From the NCBI RefSeq assembly GCF_014650775.1, contig NZ_BMVP01000024.1, positions 1 to 58,021 on the forward strand: DNA of 58,021 bases, read 5' to 3'. This document shows, in pieces, positions 1 to 8,318 of the stretch. The translations under genes were made by a program, and so were the position numbers. Position 1 is the first letter of the stretch, and each line of letters begins with the position of its first letter. The DNA is from Streptomyces cirratus. Its GTDB lineage: Bacteria; Actinomycetota; Actinomycetes; Streptomycetales; Streptomycetaceae. The notes beneath the pieces were generated by a model. The model worked only from the letters and a program-made list of their open reading frames with translations, ran no database searches and was not told where the DNA came from.

Positions 1-219
1 CACCCCACCCATGCCCAGCCAACGCGCCAACTACCCCACCGGTTACGGGACAACCTCTAGGGCGAAGAGCCGAAGTGGGGAAAATTCAGCTCGGCTTGCA
101 GCTGGACAGGACACCCTTGCCCAGCAGCGACCATCCCCGCCGGTCCACCGGCATCGCAGCGCTGTGAACTGGCCGGCCAAGTCCGGGCCGACGCCGACGC
201 CGAGGTCGAGGTCGAACCA

Positions 220-792
220 GTGTCGATCCCTGCGGGCCCCGGGCGCGGTGAGGTTCATCGCCGCCCAGGAGGAACTCCCCGACCGTGCGCAGCCGCCGTT
301 CTGCGGGCGGAATGCTCCTGTGGCTGGGTGGGGGAGGAGCACACCGCGGACTGGGCCAAGTCCCACGATCTGCCCTTCCGCGAGGACGGATCCGACAACG
401 CGCACTCCTGCCAGGAAGACTGGCACCGCCACATCGTCCACGTCCGTGACACAGCACCATCCCGCTGCCTGCCGAGCCGGAAACACTGCTCGAATCCATC
501 ACCGCCGCGATCGACAAACTCAGCCGGCAATTCACCGACCGCAGCCCTCAAAACAGCCCGCTCCCTGGAGATCATCGCCCAGCGCACCGCTTACTGGCCC
601 GCACAGCGCGCCCGCACCCAAGACCACGCCGCCACCGCGACCGCACTCGGCGTGAACACCGATGAGGCACGTAACTCCTGGCTCGGTTCGAGGGATGGAG
701 CATGGACGGCGGCAGCTGAGACCTCAGCGACCTGCTCCCTCGCTGTGGCCGCACTGGAGGGGCGCCAACTCGGCGAACCGCGCGCACGATAA
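220..792 (+). pseudogene. Decayed hypothetical gene with compensating frameshifts
   Basis: One frame (about 220-462) encodes a plausible zinc-ribbon-like segment with ECSCGW and several conserved-looking Trp, His and Cys residues. Coding sense then continues in another frame (about 466-545, LPAEPETLLESITAAIDKLS) and returns to the first frame (about 546-665, SLEIIAQRTAYWPAQRA). This mosaic suggests one ancestral protein with two compensating indels. In memory it resembles small uncharacterised Streptomyces proteins with a CSCGW motif, but no function is known. The 5' end is unclear. Confidence 0.45.
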
Positions 793-1023
793 CGACCGTC
801 GAGTAGGCGCGCGGGAGCGCATGACCCCGCGGCCAACAGTGTTCTCAACCCCGCGAAGAGAGAAGGCGTCGGCCGAGGTCTGCACCAGGGCTGCGACGAC
901 CCGGCCGCCCTGCAGTCCCGCGACCGCTCGTGCGATCCGAGCCCGCTGCTCGGCGGGGACGGCGATGAGCCGAGCTGAATGAGGGTTGATATTCAGGGTG
1001 TGGTGCCCGGGGCGGGCTGAGGC

Positions 1024-1896
1024 TCAGCCACCGGAACGTTCCAGGAAGTCGGAGAGGCGACGGCTCGCCCCGGGCGGGATGGCGTGCGGAAGCGCGTGAT
1101 GGGACGCATCCGGCACCACGGTCGTTACGACGCGTGGCAGGAGCGCCTCGGCGCGGGCGGCCACCTTGGAGGGGTCATGGGTCCTGCCGCTTCCGGCGAG
1201 GAGCAACAGGACCGGCAGGCCCAGGCCACGCAGTGCGTCCGGCGCTGGGCGCGGGCCGAATACGGGCCGGACGGAGGGGAAATTGGCGGCTGCCTCTTGA
1301 AGGGCGAGCCAGTCGGGATCGAGGGCGGAGCCCCTGGTCTCCCACTCCAGGAAGGCGCGGACCCGGCGGGGTGTGGGCCGCAACAGTGGCGGCAGCGCGT
1401 GCAGCAGGTAGGACGGGCTGAACCCGGTGAAGCACTGGGTCGGGTCGAGAAGGACGAGGCGGCGTACCCGGTCCGGCGTGCGTATGGCGTGATGCAGCGC
1501 GATCCAGGCTCCGTACGAGTGCCCGCCCAAGTCGGTCTCGGCCACTCCGAGGCCGTCGAGGAGCGCGTCCAGCCAGGCCGACAGGTCGGTGACCGTACGG
1601 GGGCGGCGGTGGCCGTCGGGAGTGCTGCGTCCGGGGGCGCCGATCAGGTCAACGGCGAACACCCGGTGGGTGCGGGACAGTTCGGCAGCCTGTGCATACC
1701 AGGACGCGGAGGTCGCGCCACCTCCGCCCGGCAGGAGGACGAGCGAGGGCCCGTCGGCCGGGCCGCACACGTTGACATGTGTCGTGCCGAAGGGGGTGGG
1801 AACAGTCGCCGTCTCGCGAGCGGCAGGCCACTTGGCCATGACCTTGTCGTAGGCCGTGAGGAAGTTGTCCGCGTCGTACGCATCGCGAGCGTTCAT
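1024..1896 (-). CDS. Alpha/beta hydrolase
   Basis: This 290-aa protein has the layout of a soluble alpha/beta-hydrolase-fold enzyme. LPGGGG at about 55-60 fits the oxyanion-hole strand, GHSYG at 125-129 is the nucleophile elbow (Ser127), and SHHALPH near 265-271 supplies the candidate catalytic His. There is no signal peptide, so it is probably cytoplasmic, and the substrate cannot be deduced. The start ATG faces a MarR-family gene 68 bp away, and a 41-bp palindrome fills the gap. The hydrolase is therefore the likely target of that regulator, perhaps detoxifying an ester or lactone ligand. The last point is inference. Confidence 0.9.
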   Translation of the reverse strand: MNARDAYDADNFLTAYDKVMAKWPAARETATVPTPFGTTHVNVCGPADGPSLVLLPGGGGATSASWYAQAAELSRTHRVFAVDLIGAPGRSTPDGHRRPRTVTDLSAWLDALLDGLGVAETDLGGHSYGAWIALHHAIRTPDRVRRLVLLDPTQCFTGFSPSYLLHALPPLLRPTPRRVRAFLEWETRGSALDPDWLALQEAAANFPSVRPVFGPRPAPDALRGLGLPVLLLLAGSGRTHDPSKVAARAEALLPRVVTTVVPDASHHALPHAIPPGASRRLSDFLERSGG

Positions 1897-1909
1897 GAAT
1901 GGCGACCCT

Positions 1910-1950
1910 TATCATCTCGCTCAGCAAGATACTTGTTGAGCGAGATAATA
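1910..1950. promoter_or_regulatory. Palindromic operator between hydrolase and marR-type gene
   Basis: Two 19-bp arms, TATCATCTCGCTCAGCAAG (1910-1928) and CTTGTTGAGCGAGATAATA (1932-1950), are inverted repeats matching at 17 of 19 positions around the spacer ATA. The palindrome sits in the only intergenic space between the two divergent genes, next to both starts. MarR dimers usually bind such palindromes and repress both directions. Binding is inferred. Confidence 0.8.
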
Positions 1951-1964
1951 CGTGGAGGTGGTCC

Positions 1965-2438
1965 ATGTCCGACCAGGGTCGTGAGGAACTCGCCGAACGA
2001 GCCGAGCCGGGCCCTGAGATGGAGATCGTCCACCTGCTGCGCGCGGTGGTCGTCGACCTGGGGAGGAGCACTGCGCGGTTCGCCCAGCGCAACGGCATGC
2101 ACCCCACCGAAGTGCGTGCGCTGATCGCCCTGATGGACGCCGCCCGCGCCGGCGAGGAGATCACGGCAGGACGCCTCGGCTCCGAACTCGGGCTGAACTC
2201 CGCGGGAACCACAGCACTGGTCGACCGGCTGGAACGGGCAGGGCATGTGCGGCGGGTGCGCGATGCGCGGGACCGCCGCAAGGTGAGCATCGAAGTGGAG
2301 GAGCGGGCGGTAGCCCTCGGCCGGTCCCACTTCGGACCGCTCATCGATCGGGCGGTGGAACTGCTGCGAGGATACGACGAGCGGGAACTCGCCGCGGTCA
2401 GGCGCTTTCTGACTGGGATGCGGCAGGCGGCGGACTGA
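1965..2438 (+). CDS. MarR family transcriptional regulator
   Basis: This 157-aa winged-helix protein has a HTH around residues 60-95 (SAGTTALVDRLERAGHV as recognition helix and following turn) and a basic wing (RDARDRRK) typical of MarR. The chosen ATG follows a GGAGG at 1954-1958. A longer in-frame start at 1899 would run through the palindrome and is unlikely. The gene is divergent from the alpha/beta hydrolase, so it most likely represses itself and that gene until a phenolic or ester ligand binds. The ligand is unknown. Confidence 0.92.
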   Translation: MSDQGREELAERAEPGPEMEIVHLLRAVVVDLGRSTARFAQRNGMHPTEVRALIALMDAARAGEEITAGRLGSELGLNSAGTTALVDRLERAGHVRRVRDARDRRKVSIEVEERAVALGRSHFGPLIDRAVELLRGYDERELAAVRRFLTGMRQAAD

Positions 2439-2478
2439 GCCGTTTCGTTTGGATCACAGTGGGGTCGAAAGATGACGG

Positions 2479-2979
2479 GTGGTTCCCGGGAGGCACCCTG
2501 GATCGATGCGACCTCGACCCGACGGCACCGAGAACGGCCTGCGGTATCCGCTCAATGAGTGGGATCCCATCGGGGTAGCAGATGAGGTGCAGGACGAGCA
2601 CGACCGCATGCTCGCCCCGCTGCTCCAGCGGCTCCGAGGCGGCGCCGGCCCGTCGGAGATCGGCGATGTCCCGCTGGCCGAGGTCCACGACTCCGGCGGC
2701 TACGCATGGGACGCGGCCCGCCGCCAGGCGTACGCCAACGACCACGAGTCCCCCGATACCCTCATCGCGGTCTCGGCAGCCTCCAGCCGGTCCAAGGCCG
2801 ACAAGGAACCGGCGCAGTGGATGCCTTCGGACGGCTCCTACCACTGCACCCGCGCAGCAGCCTGGGTGGGCACCAAGCTGCACTGGAGCCTGTCGGTGGG
2901 CGAAGCCGAGCGCCAAGCCCTCCTCGGTCTGGCCGAGGACTGCCCGGCGCTCACCGTCGTCCACGAAGAGGCCGCCTGA
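2479..2979 (+). CDS. Chimeric ORF: uncharacterised N-terminal module fused to an HNH-nuclease C-terminal half
   Basis: An intact 166-codon frame joins two unrelated-looking pieces. The first part (about 2533-2665) carries LNEWDPIGVADEVQDEHD, which I associate with small actinobacterial proteins of unknown function. From about 2670 it continues as VPLAEVHDSG, then RRQAYANDHESPDTLIAV and KEPAQWMP. This matches the C-terminal half of secreted GmrSD-type (DUF1524) HNH nucleases. In that family a DH pair precedes VPLAE and supplies the catalytic His; here that upstream part is missing, so nuclease activity is unlikely. The start is uncertain (ATG at 2506 is possible). The simplest reading is an in-frame deletion fusion. 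Confidence 0.6.
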   Translation: MVPGRHPGSMRPRPDGTENGLRYPLNEWDPIGVADEVQDEHDRMLAPLLQRLRGGAGPSEIGDVPLAEVHDSGGYAWDAARRQAYANDHESPDTLIAVSAASSRSKADKEPAQWMPSDGSYHCTRAAAWVGTKLHWSLSVGEAERQALLGLAEDCPALTVVHEEAA

Positions 2980-2981
2980 CC

Positions 2982-3030
2982 CGCAGGCGCACGGCGCAGG
3001 CGCACGGCGCAGGCGCACGGCGCAGGCGCC
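2982..3030. repeat. 13-bp tandem repeat, about 3.8 copies
   Basis: The unit CGCAGGCGCACGG is repeated without interruption three times, followed by a partial fourth copy, directly after the stop of the chimeric ORF. No coding role is seen. The rest of the gap to 3318 shows no convincing gene or terminator. Confidence 0.85.
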
Positions 3031-3318
3031 GGCCCGGCCTGTCGCCACGGGGCCGCGGCGACAGGCCGGCGGGAAACCCCCGCCCGCACCGCCGCTTCAC
3101 CCTCCCTGACGTTCACGCGCACGCGTGCCACGTGAAACGCAACCGGCCTCCCCGACAGCGTCGCCGTGTTGCTCATCTACGGGGCGGGGCGCCTTTGCAC
3201 CCCGCCCCTCAGGATCGCCGACGCGCGATCAGGCCGAGCAGTACGGCCTCCGCGATCGCTACCCGTACGGTTCCCCTGTTCGCGCCCGTCAACTTCTTCA
3301 TCCCCGTCAGTCCAGCCG

Positions 3319-4299
3319 TCATTTTCGCGGCCGAGCGCGCTCGTTCGGCCGGGGGCGGCGGAGGACTTTGACTATCCACGGTTGAAAGGGGAGGTGGCCG
3401 GGGACGACGTGCCAGTCGTTGACCGTCCAGACCAGGCGGAAGTACCGCTCGACGAGCGGATCGTGTCCCGCTTCGAACCGGCTTGCCATCCATTCTCGTA
3501 GTTCACGGCTGTCAGGGCGCCCCAGTACCGCGGCGAAGTGGGCCACCACGCCGTCAACGACCACCGTGGCGTCCTCTCCCTCGGGGTCGGCGCCCGCTTC
3601 CATCGCGACCCCGGCCGCTTGCCTGGCGACGGCCATGAGATCGGCCGCAGTCTCGGCGGGAATGCCCGGCAAGACGTCTTCGTCGGCGGGCGCGGCCGCA
3701 GACGCCCCCCGCGCCATGCGCGCGCGGAAGTCGTCGTCGGTCATCAGTTCGGCGAGCTCCACCCATGCGGCGAGCTGCGCGTCGGACGGGTCGTCGGGGA
3801 GGTCCGGGAAGGCCGTGCGCAAAGCGGCGACCTCAGAGCCGGCGGTGCTTGTGCGGGCGGTGAGGTCATCGATGAAGTCCGTGATCAGGCGGTGTCGTTC
3901 GCCGGTGGTGAGGCTGGTGAGACGGTGCATGAATGAGATCTCCTCTGGGCTGGAGCCGCGCCGGGCGAGGTGGCGCAAGACGCTCTGCCGCCGGCGCAGT
4001 ACGCGGATCTGGAGTTCAGTGGCGTCGGCGTGCGCGGCAGCGACTTCCGTGACGGAGAGGCTGCCGCCCAGAACACGGCGGATGGAGGCGAGATCGACAT
4101 CCAGCTCGCGCAGGACGCAGATCGTCCGGAGCCGTAGCAGCGCCGCGTCGTCGTAGCAGCGATAGCCGGCCGAAGTGCGTTGTGTCGGGGGCAGCAGTCC
4201 ACTGTCTGAGTAGAAGCGGATCGTCCGTACCGGCACGCCGGTACGGGTCGACAGGCTGCCGATGGAGTGCAGGGACGTCGTGCCGTTCATGACGCCCAC
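3319..4299 (-). CDS. MerR family transcriptional regulator with long C-terminal domain
   Basis: This 326-aa protein has an N-terminal MerR winged helix (TGVPVRTIRFYSDSGLLPP, then SAGYRCYDD as wing), a dimerisation helix, and a roughly 200-residue C-terminal domain of unknown ligand specificity rich in Ala, Asp and Glu. The GTG start is favoured by a GGAG 8 bases upstream; an ATG three codons inside (4290) is the alternative. It stands alone with no obvious divergent partner, so its target is unknown. The N-terminal assignment is firm, while the effector domain is only described. Confidence 0.85.
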   Translation of the reverse strand: MGVMNGTTSLHSIGSLSTRTGVPVRTIRFYSDSGLLPPTQRTSAGYRCYDDAALLRLRTICVLRELDVDLASIRRVLGGSLSVTEVAAAHADATELQIRVLRRRQSVLRHLARRGSSPEEISFMHRLTSLTTGERHRLITDFIDDLTARTSTAGSEVAALRTAFPDLPDDPSDAQLAAWVELAELMTDDDFRARMARGASAAAPADEDVLPGIPAETAADLMAVARQAAGVAMEAGADPEGEDATVVVDGVVAHFAAVLGRPDSRELREWMASRFEAGHDPLVERYFRLVWTVNDWHVVPGHLPFQPWIVKVLRRPRPNERARPRK

Positions 4300-4758
4300 T
4301 CTCAGGTCTCCAGCGGGGGGAGAGTCAAGCCGCCTGCGCCAGGTCTGCCCTCGGTGATCAACGGTCGGCCGGACTCGGTGTCGGGGTGCCCGACGGCAGG
4401 CTCAGGGAGCCAGGATGTCGCCGTCGGGCGCAGGTTCGGACCACTCGTGTCCCACCAGATCGCCACGTCACAGGGGGTGGGGCATGCCCACCATGGCCCG
4501 GGCTGTCGGTACCGGATCCCAGTAGGTCACGGTCGACTGGTGTTCACCCCGGCCGCCCCGGGTGGGCGGGTGCTGCTCCGGACCCGCCGCGGCTCCGTGG
4601 TGCAGGTGCGGGCCTGACGCGCCCACATCGCTGGCTGTGGCAGGTGGCGCAGACCCGAAGCTATTGACCTTCGCGGCGCTGCAGAACCAATTCCCCGGCT
4701 CCGTACTACTCGTTGGTGACTGCCGGCGCTCGGTCCGGCACCAGCGTGCTGCCCTGGG
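4300..4758. other. Gap without a supportable gene
   Basis: The minus strand between about 4320 and 4500 stays open and reads DVAIWWDTSGPNLRPTATSW, but no start, ribosome site or family is recognised. It may be debris. Confidence 0.4.
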
Positions 4759-5496
4759 TCATGTCCCCAGATCCTCCGTCACGGGCAAGCACTCGGCGAG
4801 CAGGTCGACGACATCGCGCCAGGCGCGCTGCGCGTGCCGTGGGTGGTAGCCGACACCGGGGACTGTGGGGTGGTCGACCGGCGGGTGGTGGAAGGCGTGC
4901 AAGGCGCCGCCATAGACCGTGAGGCGCCAGTCGACGCCCGCGGCCTGCATCTCGGCGGTGAACGCGTTCCGTTGCGCGGGCGGCATGATCGGGTCTTCCG
5001 ACCCGACCCCGGCCCACACCGGGCAGCGGATCCGCGCCGCCTCGCCCGGCCGGCCGGTGGTCAGTGCGTTGACCGTCCCGATCGCACGCAGGCTGACGCC
5101 ATCACGCCCGAGTTCCAGCCCGATGGCGCCCCCGCTGCCGTAACCGACGGCGGCGATCCGGTCGGGGTCGGTCCGCGGTTCGGCGCGCAGCACGTCGAGC
5201 GCCGCATGGCCGATGCCCCGCATCCGGTCCGGATCAGCGAGCAGTGGCATGCAACGGGCCAGCATCTCCTCGGGGTCACCCAAATAACGCCCGCCGTGAA
5301 GGTCGAAGGCCAGCGCTACATATCCCAGCTCGGCGAGTGCATCGGCCCGGCGGCGCTCGACGTCGCTGAGCCCCATGCCCTCTGGTCCGAGCAGCACCGC
5401 GGGCCTGCGGTCGACACTGGCCGGGAGCGCGAGGTGCCCGATCATCGTCAAACCGTCGGCCGGGTACTCGACCGTACGCGTCGTAATCGTCGTCAT
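4759..5496 (-). CDS. Dienelactone-hydrolase-family protein with Ser nucleophile
   Basis: This 245-aa alpha/beta hydrolase follows the dienelactone hydrolase plan: N-terminal beta strands, GPEGMGLS near 38-44, nucleophile elbow GYGSGG at 119-124, Asp168 in GSEDPIMPP, and catalytic His in GGALHAFHHP at about 197-206. Classical dienelactone hydrolases use Cys in GxCxGG; here the position is Ser121, as in a subgroup of esterase-like members. It is probably a cytoplasmic esterase or lactonase. It stands alone, with no catechol-pathway genes nearby, so the substrate is unknown. Confidence 0.88.
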   Translation of the reverse strand: MTTITTRTVEYPADGLTMIGHLALPASVDRRPAVLLGPEGMGLSDVERRRADALAELGYVALAFDLHGGRYLGDPEEMLARCMPLLADPDRMRGIGHAALDVLRAEPRTDPDRIAAVGYGSGGAIGLELGRDGVSLRAIGTVNALTTGRPGEAARIRCPVWAGVGSEDPIMPPAQRNAFTAEMQAAGVDWRLTVYGGALHAFHHPPVDHPTVPGVGYHPRHAQRAWRDVVDLLAECLPVTEDLGT

Positions 5497-5633
5497 GAGA
5501 CCGGACTGTAGTGATCGTCAACCTCGGCCCGGCCGGTGTTCTGCCGCCGGCAGAACAGTGCGGGTGCCCCTCTGAAATACGCCGAGGGCTCGCAAGGACC
5601 GTCACAACCCCCGTTCCCACAGCGGCTGTCGGA

Positions 5634-5771
5634 TCACACGGGGTAGAGCCGGATCAGCTCCCGCCGCAGCTCCGCCCCACCGCGTTCCGGCCGGGCGGCG
5701 AGCAGGTTGTACGTGCGGGTCCACTGCTGCTGGAGGTGGATCAGGTCGGCGGGGAAGGGGAGTGGTGCCAT
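5634..5771 (-). pseudogene. Truncated member of a small FP.DL..LQ..W family
   Basis: The 45-codon frame reads PFPADLIHLQQQWTRTYNLL and ends shortly after RRELIRL. A second member on the same strand at about 47041-47430 continues past the equivalent point with a TAPAGWRAGEVW-like extension. This copy therefore looks cut at its 3' end. The family is common in Streptomyces from memory, but its function is unknown. Confidence 0.45.
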
Positions 5772-5865
5772 CCGTTTAGTGGAGCACGTGTTCGAATGCT
5801 TGCGCGAGACGCCCGCGTGCCCTGGCCTCATAGCAGGCAATGCTGGCCTGTTCCCGGGATCCTCG

Positions 5866-6070
5866 GCCTGACCCGGGTCGCCGCCGCCGAGATGGGCCGC
5901 TACGAGTCCAGGTTCAGGTCCACGCCATCGCCCCGGCGGCCCGGACCCGCATGACGGAGCAAACCTTCGCCGGGACCATGGCGGCGCCGGCGGAAGGCGC
6001 ATTCGACGATGGCCCCGAGAACGTCTCCCCGCTGGTGGTCTGGCTCGGCTCGGACGCCCCGGCCCCACCG
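5866..6070 (+). pseudogene. Short-chain dehydrogenase C-terminal fragment (frameshifted)
   Basis: The frame starting near 5866 reads GILGLTRVAAAEMGRY. After a shift at about 5905 the neighbouring frame continues HAIAPAARTRMTE and then ENVSPLVVWLGSDA. These match the region after the catalytic Tyr-Lys of classical SDRs. The Rossmann N-terminus, the catalytic residues and the last roughly 20 residues are missing. Confidence 0.6.
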
Positions 6071-6189
6071 CCGACCGCGCCGCCCGCCGGACCCCGGCGG
6101 AGGCGGGCGAGGCGGCGGCGAAACTACTGGCTGCGGCGCAGGCGCCGAGGGCGGTGTATGGGGCACGGGGGTAGGGGAGCCGGGGGGGA

Positions 6190-7320
6190 TCAACACCCCG
6201 AATCCGGGAATTTGGAGTAATTCGGCCGAGTGTCCAGGGGGGCGGTCTTCACGTCTATGATTTCCGCTTTGGAATTCAGGACCACAGCGATCGAACCCTG
6301 CTCCAGGTCGAATTTCTCCTGCGCCCGGAAGCCGTCACAGTTGGTCTCCGTGATGATCTTGCGCGCCGCACCTTCGGATCGCCCGACTGCCGCACAGACC
6401 GCCTTCTGTGCGAACTGTCGAGCGATCTCGCGATGGTGGATCTCGTGTGCCTTGATGAGTTCGACTGCCTTGTTGAGCAAGGCCCTTTGCTGCTCGGTGG
6501 GCAGAGGGTGTCCGAGAGCCCAACGTGGATGGGCGATCTTCGTCTTCAGCGTGTAGTTGACCTTCTTCACGTTGTTCTTGCCGTCAAACTCGAACCTGTC
6601 TTCAATTTCCGGCTTCAGGTGACCGACTGCCGCCGCGCCTCCTGCGTCGTATCTCGCGTTCTTCAGGAATTCGTTGACGGTGCTGGCGTTGATGGTGTTC
6701 ACGTCGTTCGAATCGATGATCGTCGGCACCTCCGAGCAACCGGTCTTCGTCAGGGTCACCGGAGTCGGCTCCGAATCGGTGAGCGGACCCTGGGCTCCGG
6801 CGTGGGATCCGCTTACCTCGTCGCACCGAATCGACTCGATCTTCACGGTGCCGCCCAGGTCCGTGCCGGATACCCTGCCATTTTGAATGGTCTTGGCGAA
6901 GACCTCGCCGTCCTGCGTAGTCGTGTACGTCCCGTGTCCGTCGACCAGATCGAGCTGCTTGGCACTCCCCGTGACCTTCCCGTCCTCCAGGAGGAAGTCA
7001 ACTTGCAAGTCGACGTCGGTCCGGAAGTTGGCGGAACGGATTCCCCAAGATCCACTGACGGTGCCGGCTTCATCGACCGATAGGTTGATGTCCACGGACG
7101 ATCTGATGTGCAGTGTGCCGTCACCATTCGGTATCAGGCTGTCAATGGCGACGGCGCCGCTGTAATCTCCCGGGTTGAGCGCACCCGGTTTCAGTTCGCA
7201 GCCGGCAGGCGGAACGGATTCGGCGGCCCCGGCAAATCCGGCAAAGGTGCCGGGTCCTATCGTCAGCGCAATTGCCAAGATCGTGTGGAAGCACGGCAGG
7301 GCCGTCGGAGGGGATTTCAT
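6190..7320 (-). CDS. Secreted protein with HExxH motif (DUF922-like putative zinc protease)
   Basis: The 376-aa product begins with MKSPPTALPC, a hydrophobic stretch (ILAIALTIGPGTFAGFAGAA) and a likely signal-peptidase site near residue 33. The middle part is rich in beta-type repeats and Gly. Near the C-terminus LIKAHEIHHREIARQFAQK contains HEIHH (about 292-296), an HExxH zincin-type motif like that of DUF922 proteins, and several Cys residues could form disulfides. The internal ATG was chosen because translation upstream lacks protein character and the signal sequence starts there. Zinc binding and proteolysis are inferred. Confidence 0.7.
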   Translation of the reverse strand: MKSPPTALPCFHTILAIALTIGPGTFAGFAGAAESVPPAGCELKPGALNPGDYSGAVAIDSLIPNGDGTLHIRSSVDINLSVDEAGTVSGSWGIRSANFRTDVDLQVDFLLEDGKVTGSAKQLDLVDGHGTYTTTQDGEVFAKTIQNGRVSGTDLGGTVKIESIRCDEVSGSHAGAQGPLTDSEPTPVTLTKTGCSEVPTIIDSNDVNTINASTVNEFLKNARYDAGGAAAVGHLKPEIEDRFEFDGKNNVKKVNYTLKTKIAHPRWALGHPLPTEQQRALLNKAVELIKAHEIHHREIARQFAQKAVCAAVGRSEGAARKIITETNCDGFRAQEKFDLEQGSIAVVLNSKAEIIDVKTAPLDTRPNYSKFPDSGC

Positions 7321-7665
7321 TTTCACCACAGCCCCCGCGCATAGTGCCGGGTCGCCGCCGTCCGACCCGCAATCCGGCATCAATTTGCCATTCGGGGCCG
7401 TCGGGGGAATCTGTCGAGATCGTGACGTTATGATCACGTACTCAACATGCTGATCCCCCGGCCACTCGTTGTCAATCGGGGGAATACCGCTGTGGCGCAC
7501 TGCCGTTGCGAACGCTCGACGGCATTGCTCACGGGAGCCCGTGGCCGGCGGCGCTTGGGGGTGACCGGGTCCGACCTGGAACCGGTCACCGGGGCCGGGG
7601 CGGGGTCATGGGGCAGGTTGCGGCGGCGGAATCCTCCCGAGGCGGTGATCTCGTCCATATCCTCC
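7321..7665. other. Upstream region of the secreted HExxH gene; no gene seen
   Basis: It must hold the promoter for the minus-strand secreted protein. No convincing coding sequence, repeat or terminator was recognised. Confidence 0.4.
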
Positions 7666-7759
7666 TTACGTCGCTTCATGCCCACGAGCAGATGGCCTGC
7701 ACACAGACTCATAGCGGCAGCAAGGGTGGCGCCTGGACGTGACCAACTGGCTGCGGCCC

Positions 7760-8047
7760 GACGCCGCGTGCAGCCCGGATCGCCTGTTCTGCCACACCTT
7801 CGGCCGAGGCCGGGACCGCGGTTCGTTCGTGGTCAGACGCTCAGCGAGGACGTGCTCCAGGGCGAACAGGGAATGCGTGACGGCGACGGTGGCGAACTCG
7901 TACCGGTAGTAGGAGTGCCGGATGAGCTCGCGGGATGTTTTCAACGCGCTCATGACGTACATCGACGCGCCGCCGGGCAGGGTCGGCAACCAGAGCGTGC
8001 ATCTCCGTATAGTCGAGAACGAGGTCGCGGGCTCGCGGGTCTCGCAC
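7760..8047 (-). pseudogene. Frameshifted remnant of an unrecognised helical protein
   Basis: One frame gives LVLDYTEMHALVADPA; near 7970 the reading moves to another frame giving MYVMSALKTSRELIRHSYYR and then VAVTHSLFALEHVLAERL. Both halves look like one conserved alpha-helical protein broken by an indel. The family is not named with confidence, but HEPN-like helices are a possibility. No intact start was found. Confidence 0.5.
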
Positions 8048-8318
8048 CGGCAGGGGGAGCGGGTCGGGCGGCGGTGGAGGGCATTCACCGGTTCAGTCTT
8101 GGTGCCGGCGGTTGTCGGTGCCAAAGAACAAGCTCAGAACCTGTTTCTGATCTGCTTGCACCCCATAGGGTGATTAACCCAGAGATCCGGGGCTCTCTGA
8201 GTACTGGACCAGTTCTGTCGGGTGATGATCGTTTGATGCGCACGTATCTTGGGCGAGATATCCATGGACGCCTCACAATGGTGATCGACAAGCGGCCGGA
8301 GGCGATGAGAGGGCGGTC

